A stretch of DNA of 64,000 nt, from positions 1 through 64,000 of the forward strand of contig JACKHG010000013.1 of assembly GCA_020639115.1 (NCBI GenBank), read 5' to 3'. The stretch comes from Phycisphaerales bacterium. Its GTDB lineage: Bacteria; Planctomycetota; Phycisphaerae; UBA1845. Position numbers and translations under genes: made by a program. The notes below the pieces were generated by a model that saw nothing but the letters and a program-made list of their open reading frames with translations, was not told the origin of the DNA and searched no databases. Position 1 is the first letter of the stretch; every line of letters begins with the position of its first letter. Shown one piece after another: positions 16,100 to 24,801 of this stretch.

Positions 16100-17344
16100 T
16101 CACTGCCCCTTCGCCGGTCGCGAGGTCCGCACGACCGGCAGCGCCAGGCCCGGGCGCTCGTCCAGCGCCATGGCGAGTTCGGCGATGATCCCGTCGGCCA
16201 GCAGCAGCCCCCGCCGCGTCAGCACCAGCGTCTCACCCCTGATTTCGGCCAGTCCCTGCGTCTGCATCGAGGCCAAACGCTCCGCCGCCAGAATCCGCAG
16301 GTCGTACCCCGTCCGCCCCGCGAACTCCGCCAGATCGAAGCCCTCCACCAGGCGCATGCCCATCATCAGCGTCTCCAGCGCGACGGTCGCCCGGCCGACC
16401 TCCTCATGATCGGCCGCCGGATCCTCGCCGGCCTCGACCCGCCGGACGTACTCGCCGTGCTGCGCGATGTTCTTGTAGCGCTCCGTACCGGTAAACCCCG
16501 ATGCCGACGGCCCGACCGCCAGGTACGGCGCGTTGTGCCAGTAGATCAGGTTGTGCGCGCAGCGCCGGCCCGGCAGCGCGAAATTGGATATTTCGTAATG
16601 CTCGAACCCCGCCTCCGCCAGCACCTCGATCGCCAGCGCATACTGCTCGGCCTCGAAGCCATCGTCGCACGGCGTGATCGCCCCCTGCCGCAGCCGCTGG
16701 GTGAGCGCCGTGTTCGGCTCGTACGTCAGGCCGTAGCAGGCGAGGTGCTGCGGCCCCAGCGCGAGCGCCCGAAGCAACGACTCGCGCCACGAGGCCAGCG
16801 TCTGCCCGGGCACGCCGAAGATGAGATCGAGGTTGATATTCGCGATGCCGCCATCGCGCAGGACACGCACCGCCACCGGGATGACCGCGGGATCGTGCAG
16901 ACGCTCGAGAAACGCGAGTTCCGCATGATGAAAGGACTGGGCCCCCAGCGAAATCCGGTCCACACCGCAGTCGCGCAGGACTTGCGCCTTCGCCGCGTCC
17001 ACGGTCGCCGGGTTGGCCTCCACCGTGAATTCGACCGGAGCATCGGATGTGACGGCTTCGTGGATTGCAGCCAGCACTTCCGCGAGCAGCGGCGCGGCCA
17101 TGGTCGTCGGCGTGCCACCGCCAAAGAACACCGTGCGCACCTGCGGTCCTGCCCCGGCGAGCCGCAGCGACAATTCCTGACATAACGCCCGCGCGGTTCG
17201 CGACAGGTCTGCGTCACCCTGCGGTACGCTGTAGAAGTCGCAGTAGCCGCACTTGGTCGTGCAGTACGGCCAGTGCAGATAAAGCCCCAACGGTCCCGTT
17301 GGCGAACACTTGGCGCGGCCTATAATTGGGCGGTTCGGACGCAT
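16100..17344 (-). CDS. hemW: Radical SAM heme chaperone HemW (coproporphyrinogen oxidase-like)
   Basis: 414 residues if it starts at the ATG at 17344 (MRPNRPIIGRAK); an ATG at 17389 is in frame but lies inside a palindrome thought to be an operator. The radical SAM motif is C28TTKC32GYC35 in YLHWPYCTTKCGYCDFYS. The following FFGGGTPTTM, the QSFHHAELAFLERLHD region and the FNLDLIFG-like NINLDLIFGVPGQT are typical of HemW. True oxygen-independent HemN has other residues around the cluster. Family members bind heme and deliver it to target proteins. The gene is divergent from the FHA gene and followed by nadA. Confidence 0.9.
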   Translation of the reverse strand: MRPNRPIIGRAKCSPTGPLGLYLHWPYCTTKCGYCDFYSVPQGDADLSRTARALCQELSLRLAGAGPQVRTVFFGGGTPTTMAAPLLAEVLAAIHEAVTSDAPVEFTVEANPATVDAAKAQVLRDCGVDRISLGAQSFHHAELAFLERLHDPAVIPVAVRVLRDGGIANINLDLIFGVPGQTLASWRESLLRALALGPQHLACYGLTYEPNTALTQRLRQGAITPCDDGFEAEQYALAIEVLAEAGFEHYEISNFALPGRRCAHNLIYWHNAPYLAVGPSASGFTGTERYKNIAQHGEYVRRVEAGEDPAADHEEVGRATVALETLMMGMRLVEGFDLAEFAGRTGYDLRILAAERLASMQTQGLAEIRGETLVLTRRGLLLADGIIAELAMALDERPGLALPVVRTSRPAKGQ

Positions 17345-17386
17345 CGCGGGATCCCGTCTGGCCCCGGCGTGCAGGGGCCCTTTTTC

Positions 17387-17417
17387 CATTGCAGCTTATC
17401 CTGCAATGAGTTATAGT
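17387..17417. promoter_or_regulatory. Operator-like palindrome overlapping a promoter between hemW and the FHA gene
   Basis: CATTGCAG (17387-17394) and CTGCAATG (17401-17408) are perfect 8-bp arms around 6 nt. The left arm includes TTGCAG, a possible -35 box; 17 nt later TATAGT (17412-17417) forms a good -10. A protein bound here would cover the promoter of the FHA gene and lie just upstream of hemW. A second possible plus-strand promoter (TTGGCG, 16 nt, TATAAT at 17321-17326) lies inside the hemW start region. Confidence 0.5.
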
Positions 17418-17508
17418 CGATGTGGTCGGGTATCCGCCAGACGGTCAAGGACGCCGTTGGTATGCAGTACGGATATTGGACCCAGGCTCGCAAGCGAGGA
17501 TCATATTC

Positions 17509-18003
17509 ATGATCCAGGCCAAGCTGATCATGTTTCGGGCCAACGGCGAACGCCGCGAACTCTCCCTCAACGGCGATCGCACGCTCATCGGCCGGCGCAA
17601 CGATTGTGACATCAGGATCCCTCTTACCGAGGTCTCCCGTCACCACACCGAGCTGCGCATCGAGAGCGACCAGGTCCTCATCAAGGACATGGGCAGTTCC
17701 AACGGCACCTTCGTCAACAACAAGCGGGTGCAGTCGGGCACGCTGAACCCCGGGGATCACGTCATCATCGGACCGGTCGTGTTCACGCTGCAGGTCAACG
17801 GCGAGCCCAAGGACGTACGCCCCGTCAAGACGAAGATCAAACGCCAGAAGCCCGCCGCCAGCGGCGTCGCGGACCGCCGCGAAAAGTCCGGCGCGATTGA
17901 TGCCGTCATCGAGGAGGAACTGGACCCCATCAGTGCCCTCGAGGCCCTGGCCTCCAGTGCCGACCAGACCGCGATCGACCCTTTCGAAGATGAGGACCTT
18001 TAG
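17509..18003 (+). CDS. FHA-domain protein
   Basis: 164 residues from the ATG at 17509, preceded by a GAGG site 9 nt upstream. The N-terminal FHA domain (about residues 1-95) has all hallmark motifs: LIGRRNDCDI (phosphothreonine-binding Arg), SRHHTEL, and GSSNGTFVNNKRV. The C-terminal 65 residues are basic then acidic and low in complexity, without a recognised domain. FHA domains read phosphothreonine marks, so this is a likely cytoplasmic partner of Ser/Thr kinases such as the one whose end opens the window. No effector domain is fused. The upstream palindrome suggests regulated transcription. Confidence 0.88.
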   Translation: MIQAKLIMFRANGERRELSLNGDRTLIGRRNDCDIRIPLTEVSRHHTELRIESDQVLIKDMGSSNGTFVNNKRVQSGTLNPGDHVIIGPVVFTLQVNGEPKDVRPVKTKIKRQKPAASGVADRREKSGAIDAVIEEELDPISALEALASSADQTAIDPFEDEDL

Positions 18004-18083
18004 GCTCTTATCTGCCCCGCAACGGGTATCGAGACGCGCGGTCCCGGCCTGTTCGCCACTTCATCTGCTACCTGCAGGATTCC

Positions 18084-18608
18084 ATGGCAGTGTCTGATCC
18101 CGACACTCAAAACACAGAACAGCTCGAGCTGTCCCCGTCACCGGCCTGGAAGCGCTCGCGTCATTCCGCGCGCCGCCGGCTGATCAGCGTCGCGCTGTTG
18201 CTCTTCATCTCGGGAATCCTCTTCGTCTGCGTCGTCAGTTGGCAACGGGACCAGACGCGCATCATGTCCGCGACGGAGGTCGCCCAGCGGGTATCCGCGG
18301 AGATCGAGCGCTACATCGCCGAAACCGGCCACCTCCCCTTCCAGGTGTCCGAGTCGATGGCCATCTGGCACGGAAAACTCGAAATGCCCTATCCTGACCG
18401 CAATGCAATCTACCGGATCGAGCATCTCGACGAACCCTTCGTGCTCATCGTCGGCCCGCGCCAGGGTTTCGTCCCCCCGCGGGATGCCGGCTGTGCGGGC
18501 ATCGTCTACGATCGCGGCAAACTCCACGTGGAGTGGATGTCGATGGAGCAGGTTGCCGCCGCGAAAAAGCGTCGCGAGGCGCTCCTGGATCCCACCCGCA
18601 ACCGTTGA
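18084..18608 (+). CDS. Unknown single-span membrane protein
   Basis: 174 residues. A charged N-terminus (about 30 residues) is followed by one transmembrane helix at about 34-53 (LISVALLLFISGILFVCVVS). The extracytoplasmic part (TEVAQRVSAEIERYIAETGHLPF) looks like the start of a pseudopilin-type domain. The C-terminal part ends in charged helix AAAKKRREALLDPTRNR. It is not recognised as a known family. It lies 80 bp after the FHA gene on the same strand and may be co-transcribed. Confidence 0.65.
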   Translation: MAVSDPDTQNTEQLELSPSPAWKRSRHSARRRLISVALLLFISGILFVCVVSWQRDQTRIMSATEVAQRVSAEIERYIAETGHLPFQVSESMAIWHGKLEMPYPDRNAIYRIEHLDEPFVLIVGPRQGFVPPRDAGCAGIVYDRGKLHVEWMSMEQVAAAKKRREALLDPTRNR

Positions 18609-18704
18609 GGTAGCCGATCCGCCCGCGCCCCGGCTTCCCGCCCGGCCCGAAAACACCCCGTCCTGGCTTCCCATACCCTCAAGACAGCGTCGTTACGCCT
18701 GGGG

Positions 18705-18732
18705 TTGCAGCCTCAGCGCCCGGCGGTACAAT
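18705..18732 (+). promoter_or_regulatory. Candidate promoter for rpmI-rplT
   Basis: TTGCAG (-35, 18705-18710), 16-nt spacer, TACAAT (-10, 18727-18732). The predicted start near 18739 leaves a leader of about 76 nt, long enough for the L20-type feedback control known in other bacteria, although no pseudoknot was worked out here. Confidence 0.5.
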
Positions 18733-18814
18733 GCCGCGTTCTTTGGAATCGGCTCGCGCCCCCGCGGGGCGGCGGGACGGTTTTCCGCGTACAAGCAACG
18801 GCGGGACGACGATT

Positions 18815-19009
18815 ATGCCCAAGATGAAGTCACACAAGGGCGCCAAGAAGCGCTTCAAACTCACCGCGAAGGGAAAGGTGCGCTACCGCCGGTCGTTTGC
18901 CGGCCACCTGCTCAGCGGCAAGACCGGTGATCGCCGTCGCCGCCTGCGCCGACCCGCGTATCTCTTCCCGGCTGACGCGGACAAGATCAAGCATTTGCTG
19001 GACGTTTGA
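18815..19009 (+). CDS. rpmI: 50S ribosomal protein L35
   Basis: 64 residues beginning MPKMKSHKGAKKRFKLTAKG, the universal L35 N-terminus, and very rich in Lys and Arg. HLLSGKTGDRRRRLR matches the family core. It is a component of the large ribosomal subunit. It is followed 54 bp later by rplT, the standard pair; infC, which often precedes them, is not adjacent here. The start is set by the conserved N-terminus. Confidence 0.97.
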   Translation: MPKMKSHKGAKKRFKLTAKGKVRYRRSFAGHLLSGKTGDRRRRLRRPAYLFPADADKIKHLLDV

Positions 19010-19063
19010 GAATCGCGGCGCGGTCGCTGTCCGACCGGACGCCCCACACAGGAGTTCAACGAG

Positions 19064-19432
19064 ATGCCACGTGCACGTACCGGCGCCGCTCGCCATCGCC
19101 GCAAGGTTCGCCTCCTCAAGGCGGCCAAGGGTTATCGCGGCGGCCGCAGCAAACTGTATCGCACCGCAGCCGACGCGGTTACCCGCGCGGGCGTCTATGC
19201 CTATCGTGACCGGCGCCAACGCCGACGCCAGTTCCGTTCCCTTTGGGTCATCCGCTTGTCGGCAGCCTGCAAGGAACGGGGCATGGCCTACAGCCGCTTC
19301 ATCTACGGGCTGCATGCCGCCAAGGTGGCGCTGAATCGCAAGATGCTCAGCGAAATGGCCATCCACGATCCCGAGGCGTTCAACGCGGTCTTTGAGCTGG
19401 CCAAGCAGCACGCGGCGAAGATCGCAGCCTGA
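19064..19432 (+). CDS. rplT: 50S ribosomal protein L20
   Basis: 122 residues with the L20 signatures: KVRLLKAAKGYRGGRSKLYR, RDRRQRRRQFRSLWVIRLSA, YSRFIYGLHAAKVALNRKML. It binds 23S rRNA early in large-subunit assembly and in several bacteria represses its own operon. The second gene of rpmI-rplT, it ends 32 bp before a strong intrinsic terminator. Length and ends are normal. Confidence 0.97.
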   Translation: MPRARTGAARHRRKVRLLKAAKGYRGGRSKLYRTAADAVTRAGVYAYRDRRQRRRQFRSLWVIRLSAACKERGMAYSRFIYGLHAAKVALNRKMLSEMAIHDPEAFNAVFELAKQHAAKIAA

Positions 19433-19464
19433 CGCTCCACGAAATAGCACAACTCCAGAACCAT

Positions 19465-19497
19465 ACGCCGCACGGCCTGCCGTGTGGCGTTTTTTTG
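19465..19497 (+). terminator. Intrinsic terminator of rpmI-rplT
   Basis: ACGCCGCACGG (19465-19475), loop CCTG, CCGTGTGGCGT (19480-19490), an 11-bp stem with one G-U pair, followed at once by seven T. The clearest rho-independent terminator on the plus strand of the window. Confidence 0.92.
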
Positions 19498-19612
19498 TGC
19501 GCGCACTGCAAAAGTCCACGAGGCGCGCACGATAATCTCATCGCCTGCACTTCCCGATATGTGCTTTAGTGCGACAGTTCGACGCACACCTGAGTCGTTC
19601 GAGGAGTGGAAC

Positions 19613-20320
19613 ATGCACGTTCAAACCATCGCGCCGTTCGCCGAGTACGCAGCCACCCTGACCAGGCACACGGTGCGCGTCATCAACACCGCCGACGGCC
19701 ACGGACTTCTCCTCTGCAACACCGGTGCCTCCGGCGTGCGTCTCCAACTCGCCGGACGCCCCGACGGCGTGCGCCCCGGAGGCATGGACTCCACCCTCGA
19801 TGTCCTCCGCGCCAAAATCGCCGGCGCCGTGCGCATCAAGCCGCAGGACTGGATGGAACTCGACCGCGAGTACGTTCTCTACCAGCAGCGCAGTCGCTGT
19901 ACGCTCTCAGCCGCTGTAACGGCCTGCCAGCAGGGACGCGGTGAAGAGGCGATGCGCCTGTGTCGCGCGAGCCGGGAAGATGCGGCCCACCAGGCAGCGA
20001 TCATCACGCTCGCCGCCGAGGCCCATCCCGCCGGAAGCCTTCCGGGGGCTGGCCTCGCCAACCATGCAGCGCTGCTCGTCCAACAGTGTGTCGCCGAGGC
20101 CTTGCCCTGCATGATCGCGCAGGGACCTGCAGCAGCCGTCACCCGGCTCCGGCACGGCGTCACGGAGATCACTGCGGCGTTGTCCGCCCAGGGAGAGCCC
20201 GCGGCCCCAGACAACGCATCGGTCCGCAAGCTGCTGACGCTGGCCACACGCCTGGAGGCGGACCCGAGCCTGACCCCGCAGATCCCGGTGCCAGCCTCCC
20301 CCATGCAGCCGGTTGGCTAG
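19613..20320 (+). CDS. Unknown soluble protein
   Basis: 235 residues from the ATG at 19613, preceded by GAGGAGTGG. No signal peptide or membrane segment. The first 100 residues look like a mixed alpha/beta domain (RHTVRVINTADGHGLLL...RLQLAGRPDGVRPGG). The rest is alanine-rich helix (EEAMRLCRASREDAAHQAA; LVQQCVAEALPCMIAQ), ending in a proline-rich tail. No family recognised. It stands alone after the ribosomal operon terminator. Codon use and start site support a real gene. Confidence 0.6.
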   Translation: MHVQTIAPFAEYAATLTRHTVRVINTADGHGLLLCNTGASGVRLQLAGRPDGVRPGGMDSTLDVLRAKIAGAVRIKPQDWMELDREYVLYQQRSRCTLSAAVTACQQGRGEEAMRLCRASREDAAHQAAIITLAAEAHPAGSLPGAGLANHAALLVQQCVAEALPCMIAQGPAAAVTRLRHGVTEITAALSAQGEPAAPDNASVRKLLTLATRLEADPSLTPQIPVPASPMQPVG

Positions 20321-20413
20321 CCACCGACCAAGGGCAGCCGCGCGGATCGCGACCGAGACGCGGGCCCGTCCTCACGTGCCTGGAGTCGCCAATTCCAGGT
20401 GCCGATAACCCCG

Positions 20414-21934
20414 ATGATGACACCCCCAAAGCAACAGATGTCCAAGGTCCGGTCGCCAGGTTGGTGGGCGCGCTGGTTGCTGGCGGTCTTCGGCGCGGCT
20501 GCGGTCCTCGCTTCCGGCTACCGGGTCGGACTGCAGCGTGGTGCCGCGGCTGTCGAGCGCCAGGCAGCGCCTCCGCCAAGCACATTGCCGCGTCTCGGCG
20601 ACGCCGTGCCGGCAGCCCGCCCCAACCGACCCAACGTCGTACTCATTTGTATCGACACGCTCCGCGCCGATCATCTGGGCCTGTACGGCTATTCACGGAA
20701 CACGTCGCCGCGCATCGACGGGTTTGCCGCGGACGCGCTGGTCTTCGAACGAGCTTATGCGACGGCACCGTTCACGTCGCCGAGCGTGGTGAGCATCCTC
20801 ACCGGACTGTATCCCCAACGGCACCGCGTGCGGCTGCTGTGGCAGAAGCTCGATCCTCAGGTCGTCACCGTGGCCGACTGGCTCAAAGCGGCGAACTACC
20901 AGACCGCCGCCGTGATATCCAACCTCGTGCTCAGCGCGGAAGGCGCGGGGCTGGCGGCGCGGTTCGACCACTATGACGACGCGGTGGACGAGCCCGAGCC
21001 CAACCGCCCGGAGATGCTCGAGCGCAAGGCCGCGCGGACCACGGACGCGGCCCTGGACTGGCTCCGCAATCAGCGTGAAGCACAACGCCCGTTCTTTCTG
21101 TGGGTGCACTACATCGACCCGCATGGCCCCTACCTGCCGCCCGACGACGCGCCCATGCGCTTCACGCACGAGACCGCGCATCCGGTAAATCCCGAGAGCA
21201 TCGCAGACTATGCCCGCACGGGAACGAGTACCGACGGCAACGACTACGTTGACGCCTACGATGGGGAAATCGTCTACACGGATCGCGAAGTGGGCCGGCT
21301 GCTCGATGGGCTCGACGACCTCGGCCTGGGGGCCAACGCCCTCGTCATCCTGACCGCCGACCACGGCGAATTCCTGCTGGAGCGTGAGGACCTGCTCTTC
21401 GGCCACGGCTTCAGCGTCGACGAAGCCGTGATGCACGTGCCGCTGATCGTGCGCGGTCCGCAGTTGGCCGCGGGACGCACGGCGGACCCGGTTTCCGTCG
21501 CGGACATCACGCCGTCCATCCTGCAGGCCGCGGGCCTGTCGATTCCGCCCGGCCTGGACGGCCGCAGCCTGCTCACGCGGCCCCTGCCCGTTCGCCCGGT
21601 GTACGGCGAGGGCCCGGATCCCGGCGGCAGCGGCGGCCTCGAGCGCTGCTTCTACTACCCGGACCACCAGATCGTGGTCCGCCATGGAAAAACCAACGTC
21701 CCCCGGGCGAGCTGGGTCGTGCGCACCGACCGCGCCGGCATGGCCAGCACGCGACTCCCCGCGGATCCCGCCGATCCCGCCTACCGCGCACTCGTCGAGA
21801 TGATCCGCAGCGACCCCGATCCCGGCGGCCGCCCCGCCGAAACGCACGCGGGCGCCCCCAGCAGCCGGCTGGTCGCGGGCGACGCGTCCCGCGAGGCGCT
21901 GCAGAAGCTGCAGGGTCTTGGCTACGTCAAGTGA
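20414..21934 (+). CDS. Membrane-anchored sulfatase-fold hydrolase lacking the catalytic cysteine
   Basis: 506 residues from the ATG at 20414 (start uncertain; GTG 20399 and ATG 20438 are possible). An N-terminal membrane anchor (WWARWLLAVFGAAAVLASGY) precedes an alkaline-phosphatase-superfamily sulfatase domain: NVVLICIDTLRADHLGLYGY (metal Asp), LTADHGEF (metal Asp-His), FFLWVHYIDPHGPY. At the place of the formylglycine motif C-x-P-x-R stands T-S-P-S-V (Thr121), so the usual Cys/Ser and Arg are missing. A Thr nucleophile occurs in related phosphoethanolamine transferases and phosphodiesterases, so a phospho- rather than sulfo-substrate is possible. It ends 8 bp from the convergent wecA-like gene. 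Confidence 0.85.
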   Translation: MMTPPKQQMSKVRSPGWWARWLLAVFGAAAVLASGYRVGLQRGAAAVERQAAPPPSTLPRLGDAVPAARPNRPNVVLICIDTLRADHLGLYGYSRNTSPRIDGFAADALVFERAYATAPFTSPSVVSILTGLYPQRHRVRLLWQKLDPQVVTVADWLKAANYQTAAVISNLVLSAEGAGLAARFDHYDDAVDEPEPNRPEMLERKAARTTDAALDWLRNQREAQRPFFLWVHYIDPHGPYLPPDDAPMRFTHETAHPVNPESIADYARTGTSTDGNDYVDAYDGEIVYTDREVGRLLDGLDDLGLGANALVILTADHGEFLLEREDLLFGHGFSVDEAVMHVPLIVRGPQLAAGRTADPVSVADITPSILQAAGLSIPPGLDGRSLLTRPLPVRPVYGEGPDPGGSGGLERCFYYPDHQIVVRHGKTNVPRASWVVRTDRAGMASTRLPADPADPAYRALVEMIRSDPDPGGRPAETHAGAPSSRLVAGDASREALQKLQGLGYVK

Positions 21935-21942
21935 ATCCCGGA

Positions 21943-23082
21943 TCAGGCGCAACGGTCGCCCTTCGGCCCATCCACCCGCACGAGACGGAACTTCTTGATC
22001 ACGACGAGCGTCGCGACCAGCAACGCCAAAAAGAACGGCACGACCGTCAGCGTGCGCAGGTAGATCGGCGCCAGGCACCCACACAGCGCGAACACCCCCG
22101 CCACGATGTAGCTGACCAGCACGACCCGCCGCACGCTCCAGCCGCGATCGCGCAACTGATCGTAAAAGTGACTGCGGTCGCCCAACATGATCGGACGCTG
22201 GGCGCGCCACCGCCGCGCCATCGCCAGCACCATGTCGGCCAGCGGCAGGCCCATCACGACGACGGCGCCCATGCACCACTTCAGGGCCCGCGCTTCCGCG
22301 AACATCAGGATCAGCACGGCGGCGTTGAGGCCGAGCAGCATCGAGCCCGCGTCCCCCATGAAAATCGTCGCCGGATTGCGGTTGTATGGTAGAAATCCCA
22401 GCGCGGCACCCATCATCGCCAGCGCCAGCACCACGCGCCAGGGATCACCCGCGAGCCAGCCCGAGTGCGTGTGCAGATGCACCGCCAGGATCAGGAACCC
22501 CAGCGAAATCACCCCCAGCACACCGCTGCAGAGCCCGTCCATCCCATCCAGCAGATTCGTGGCGTTGCACGCCCCCACGACGATGGCCGTCGTCAAGGGA
22601 ATCGAATACGCCCAGACGATCCAGCTGTCTCCCGCCGGCAACTGGACGCGCATCAGCGACAGTACCGGCGTCAGCAGGTCCGCCCCGATCCCGCACGCCA
22701 CCAGGACCAGCGCGGCGACCACGTTGCCCACCAGCTTCACCCGCGGCGAGGCCATGCGCAGGTCGTCGAACAAGCCCACCGCCGTCGTGATGGCGCCGGC
22801 GGCAATCAGGCCCCACACCCGCGCGTCCCCCCAGCCGATGGGCGCCGGCCGGCCGGCCGGCTGCAGGTGCGCGAGGTACCACACCCCCAGCAGTATGCCG
22901 CCCAGCCATCCCAAAAAGATCGCGACGCCACCCAGGTAAGGTATGGGTTTGTGATGCGGCTTCAGCCAATCGTCCGGCCGGTCGACGATGTTCCGCTTCA
23001 GCGCCAGGGCACGACACAGCGGTGTCGCCAGCAACGCCGTGCAGAACGACATCGCCAACACGGGCCAGTATGCCCTGGCCAT
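21943..23082 (-). CDS. wecA: Undecaprenyl-phosphate glycosyl-1-phosphate transferase, WecA/TagO/MraY superfamily
   Basis: 379 residues from the ATG at 23082 (a GTG at 23133 is possible). A polytopic membrane protein with about 10-11 spans. Family motifs: RPDDWLKPHHKPIPYLGG, the aspartate pair in GLFDDLRMASPRVKLVGN, NATNLLDGMDGLCSG, and the Mg-binding RNPATIFMGDAGSMLLGL. This pattern fits WecA/TagO/RfbA-type enzymes, which link GlcNAc-1-P (or a similar sugar) to undecaprenyl phosphate, starting O-antigen, exopolysaccharide or teichoic-acid-type chains; MraY lacks the MDGL form seen here. It points to surface polysaccharide synthesis together with the glycosyltransferases at 33135 and 46900. 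The exact sugar is unknown. Confidence 0.9.
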   Translation of the reverse strand: MARAYWPVLAMSFCTALLATPLCRALALKRNIVDRPDDWLKPHHKPIPYLGGVAIFLGWLGGILLGVWYLAHLQPAGRPAPIGWGDARVWGLIAAGAITTAVGLFDDLRMASPRVKLVGNVVAALVLVACGIGADLLTPVLSLMRVQLPAGDSWIVWAYSIPLTTAIVVGACNATNLLDGMDGLCSGVLGVISLGFLILAVHLHTHSGWLAGDPWRVVLALAMMGAALGFLPYNRNPATIFMGDAGSMLLGLNAAVLILMFAEARALKWCMGAVVVMGLPLADMVLAMARRWRAQRPIMLGDRSHFYDQLRDRGWSVRRVVLVSYIVAGVFALCGCLAPIYLRTLTVVPFFLALLVATLVVIKKFRLVRVDGPKGDRCA

Positions 23083-23230
23083 CTCGCTCAGTCCGACCTG
23101 CGCTCCCGCAACCGCCACACCCGCCTCCTGCACAGCACGCGCCTGTTGCTCCGCCCCAAAGGGCCGCGATTGTAGCCGCGCCGCTCACGATCGCACAAGC
23201 CGCAAACGCTCGACCCGGTCACCGGACGGC

Positions 23231-23259
23231 TGGACAATGTCACCGCACTCTGCTCTATT
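23231..23259 (+). promoter_or_regulatory. Candidate promoter for serS
   Basis: TGGACA (-35, 23231-23236), 17-nt spacer, TCTATT (-10, 23254-23259). Predicted start near 23266, about 80 nt before the serS ATG. No T-box structure was seen in the leader. Confidence 0.4.
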
Positions 23260-23344
23260 GTTCGCCCGCGCAGCCGCGCGGCGATCACCTGAAGCGGGTT
23301 CCCCTGGAGCGTCCGACGCTCCTCATCCACGCGAGGATTGCTCG

Positions 23345-24676
23345 ATGCTGGACATCAAGTTCATACGCGAAAACGCGGACGCTGTTCGCCAGGCCGCCCG
23401 CGACAAGCGCTTCACCTGCGATGTCGACCGGCTCCTCGCGGTGGATGCCGACCGTCGCCAGCTCCAGCAGGAACTCGACACGCTGCGCACCCGGTCGCGC
23501 GAGGGCGGCGAACGCATCGGCCAGTTGCGCAACCCCAAGAGCGGCGCCTACCGGGAAGCCCTCGCGACCGGTAAATCCGCGGAGGACATCAAGGCCGACG
23601 CCGCCCAAACCCAGCAGGAACTCAACGACCTCAAGCAGCAGATCAAGCCCCTCGAGGAGCGCGAGCGCGAGGTGCTCGCCGAATTCGATCAGCTCATGCT
23701 CACCGTCCCCCAGCCCGCGGACGCGGATGTACCGCTCGGCGCCGACGACACCCAGAACGTGGAGATCCGCCGCTGGGGCGAAGTCCCCCGCTTCGACTTC
23801 GAGCCGAAGGATCACGTCGCCCTCGGCGAGGCCCTCGGCATCATCGACATCGAACGCGGCGTGAAGCTCGCCGGCACCCGCAACTACACGCTGCGCGGCG
23901 ACGCGGTCCTGCTGCACCACGCCGTCCTCCGCCTCGCCATGGACACCATGATCGCCCGCGGATTCACGCCCGTGCAGGTGCCCGTGCTCGTCCGCGAGGA
24001 GATCATGTACGGCACGGGCTACTTCCCCGGCGGCCGCGACCAGGCCTACCTCTGCGAACGTGACAACCTCTCGCTCGTCGGGACCGCCGAAGTCTCCCTC
24101 ACGGCGCTGCACGCCGACGAGATCCTCGACGAAGCCGACCTGCCCATCAAAACGGTGGCGATGAGCCCCTGCTTCCGCCGCGAGGCCGGCGCCGCCGGCA
24201 AGGACACTTATGGGCTTTACCGCATCCACCTCTTCGACAAGGTGGAACAGGTGGTGGTCTGCCGCAACGACGTCGAGGAGAGCAAGCGCTTGCACGCTGA
24301 GATCCTGGCCAACGCCGAAGCCGTCGTCCAGGCCCTCGAACTGCCCTACCGCGTCGTCAACGTCTGCACTGGCGACCTCGGCCAGGGCCAGGTTCAGAAG
24401 TTCGACATCGAGACCTGGATGCCCTCGCGCGGCGGATATGGAGAAACCCATAGCGCCAGCCGGTTCTATGAATTCCAGGCGCGGCGGCTCAAGCTCCGCT
24501 ACCGCGACGCCGACCGCCGGACACGCTTCTGCCACACGCTCAACAACACCGTCATCGCGTCGCCCCGCGTCCTCATCCCCATCCTCGAGCTCTACCAGAA
24601 CGCCGATGGCTCCATCACCGTGCCGAAGGCGCTGCGTCCCTACCTCGGCGGACGCGAATATATCGGACGCGCCTGA
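23345..24676 (+). CDS. serS: Seryl-tRNA synthetase
   Basis: 443 residues from the ATG at 23345. The N-terminal coiled-coil tRNA-binding arm (about residues 25-110, rich in E/Q/L heptads) is followed by the class II core. TGYFPGGRDQAYL comes before motif 2 (MSPCFRREAGAAGKDTYGLY), and motif 3 lies in FCHTLNNTVIASPRVLIPIL. The class II Arg residues in FRRE and SPRVL are present. It charges tRNA-Ser in the cytoplasm. Motif 3 has the NNTVIASPR variant rather than the GSGLAVGR form of E. coli, a change seen in several phyla. Length normal. Confidence 0.96.
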   Translation: MLDIKFIRENADAVRQAARDKRFTCDVDRLLAVDADRRQLQQELDTLRTRSREGGERIGQLRNPKSGAYREALATGKSAEDIKADAAQTQQELNDLKQQIKPLEEREREVLAEFDQLMLTVPQPADADVPLGADDTQNVEIRRWGEVPRFDFEPKDHVALGEALGIIDIERGVKLAGTRNYTLRGDAVLLHHAVLRLAMDTMIARGFTPVQVPVLVREEIMYGTGYFPGGRDQAYLCERDNLSLVGTAEVSLTALHADEILDEADLPIKTVAMSPCFRREAGAAGKDTYGLYRIHLFDKVEQVVVCRNDVEESKRLHAEILANAEAVVQALELPYRVVNVCTGDLGQGQVQKFDIETWMPSRGGYGETHSASRFYEFQARRLKLRYRDADRRTRFCHTLNNTVIASPRVLIPILELYQNADGSITVPKALRPYLGGREYIGRA

Positions 24677-24702
24677 CGTGGTCCGGCACGCCCCCGGTCG
24701 CC

Positions 24703-24731
24703 TTGCGGGCCCCTGCGCGAGTCGCTACGAT
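24703..24731 (+). promoter_or_regulatory. Candidate promoter for sulfatase-fold lipoprotein
   Basis: TTGCGG (-35, 24703-24708), 17-nt spacer, TACGAT (-10, 24726-24731), 70 nt before the ATG at 24802. Moderate match. Confidence 0.3.
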
Positions 24732-24801
24732 CGAGCCTGATTCGCCAACCTGCGGCTGCGCCCGCCTAGATATTGCTGTGCCCCCGCGGCACCCGACCGC
24801 C

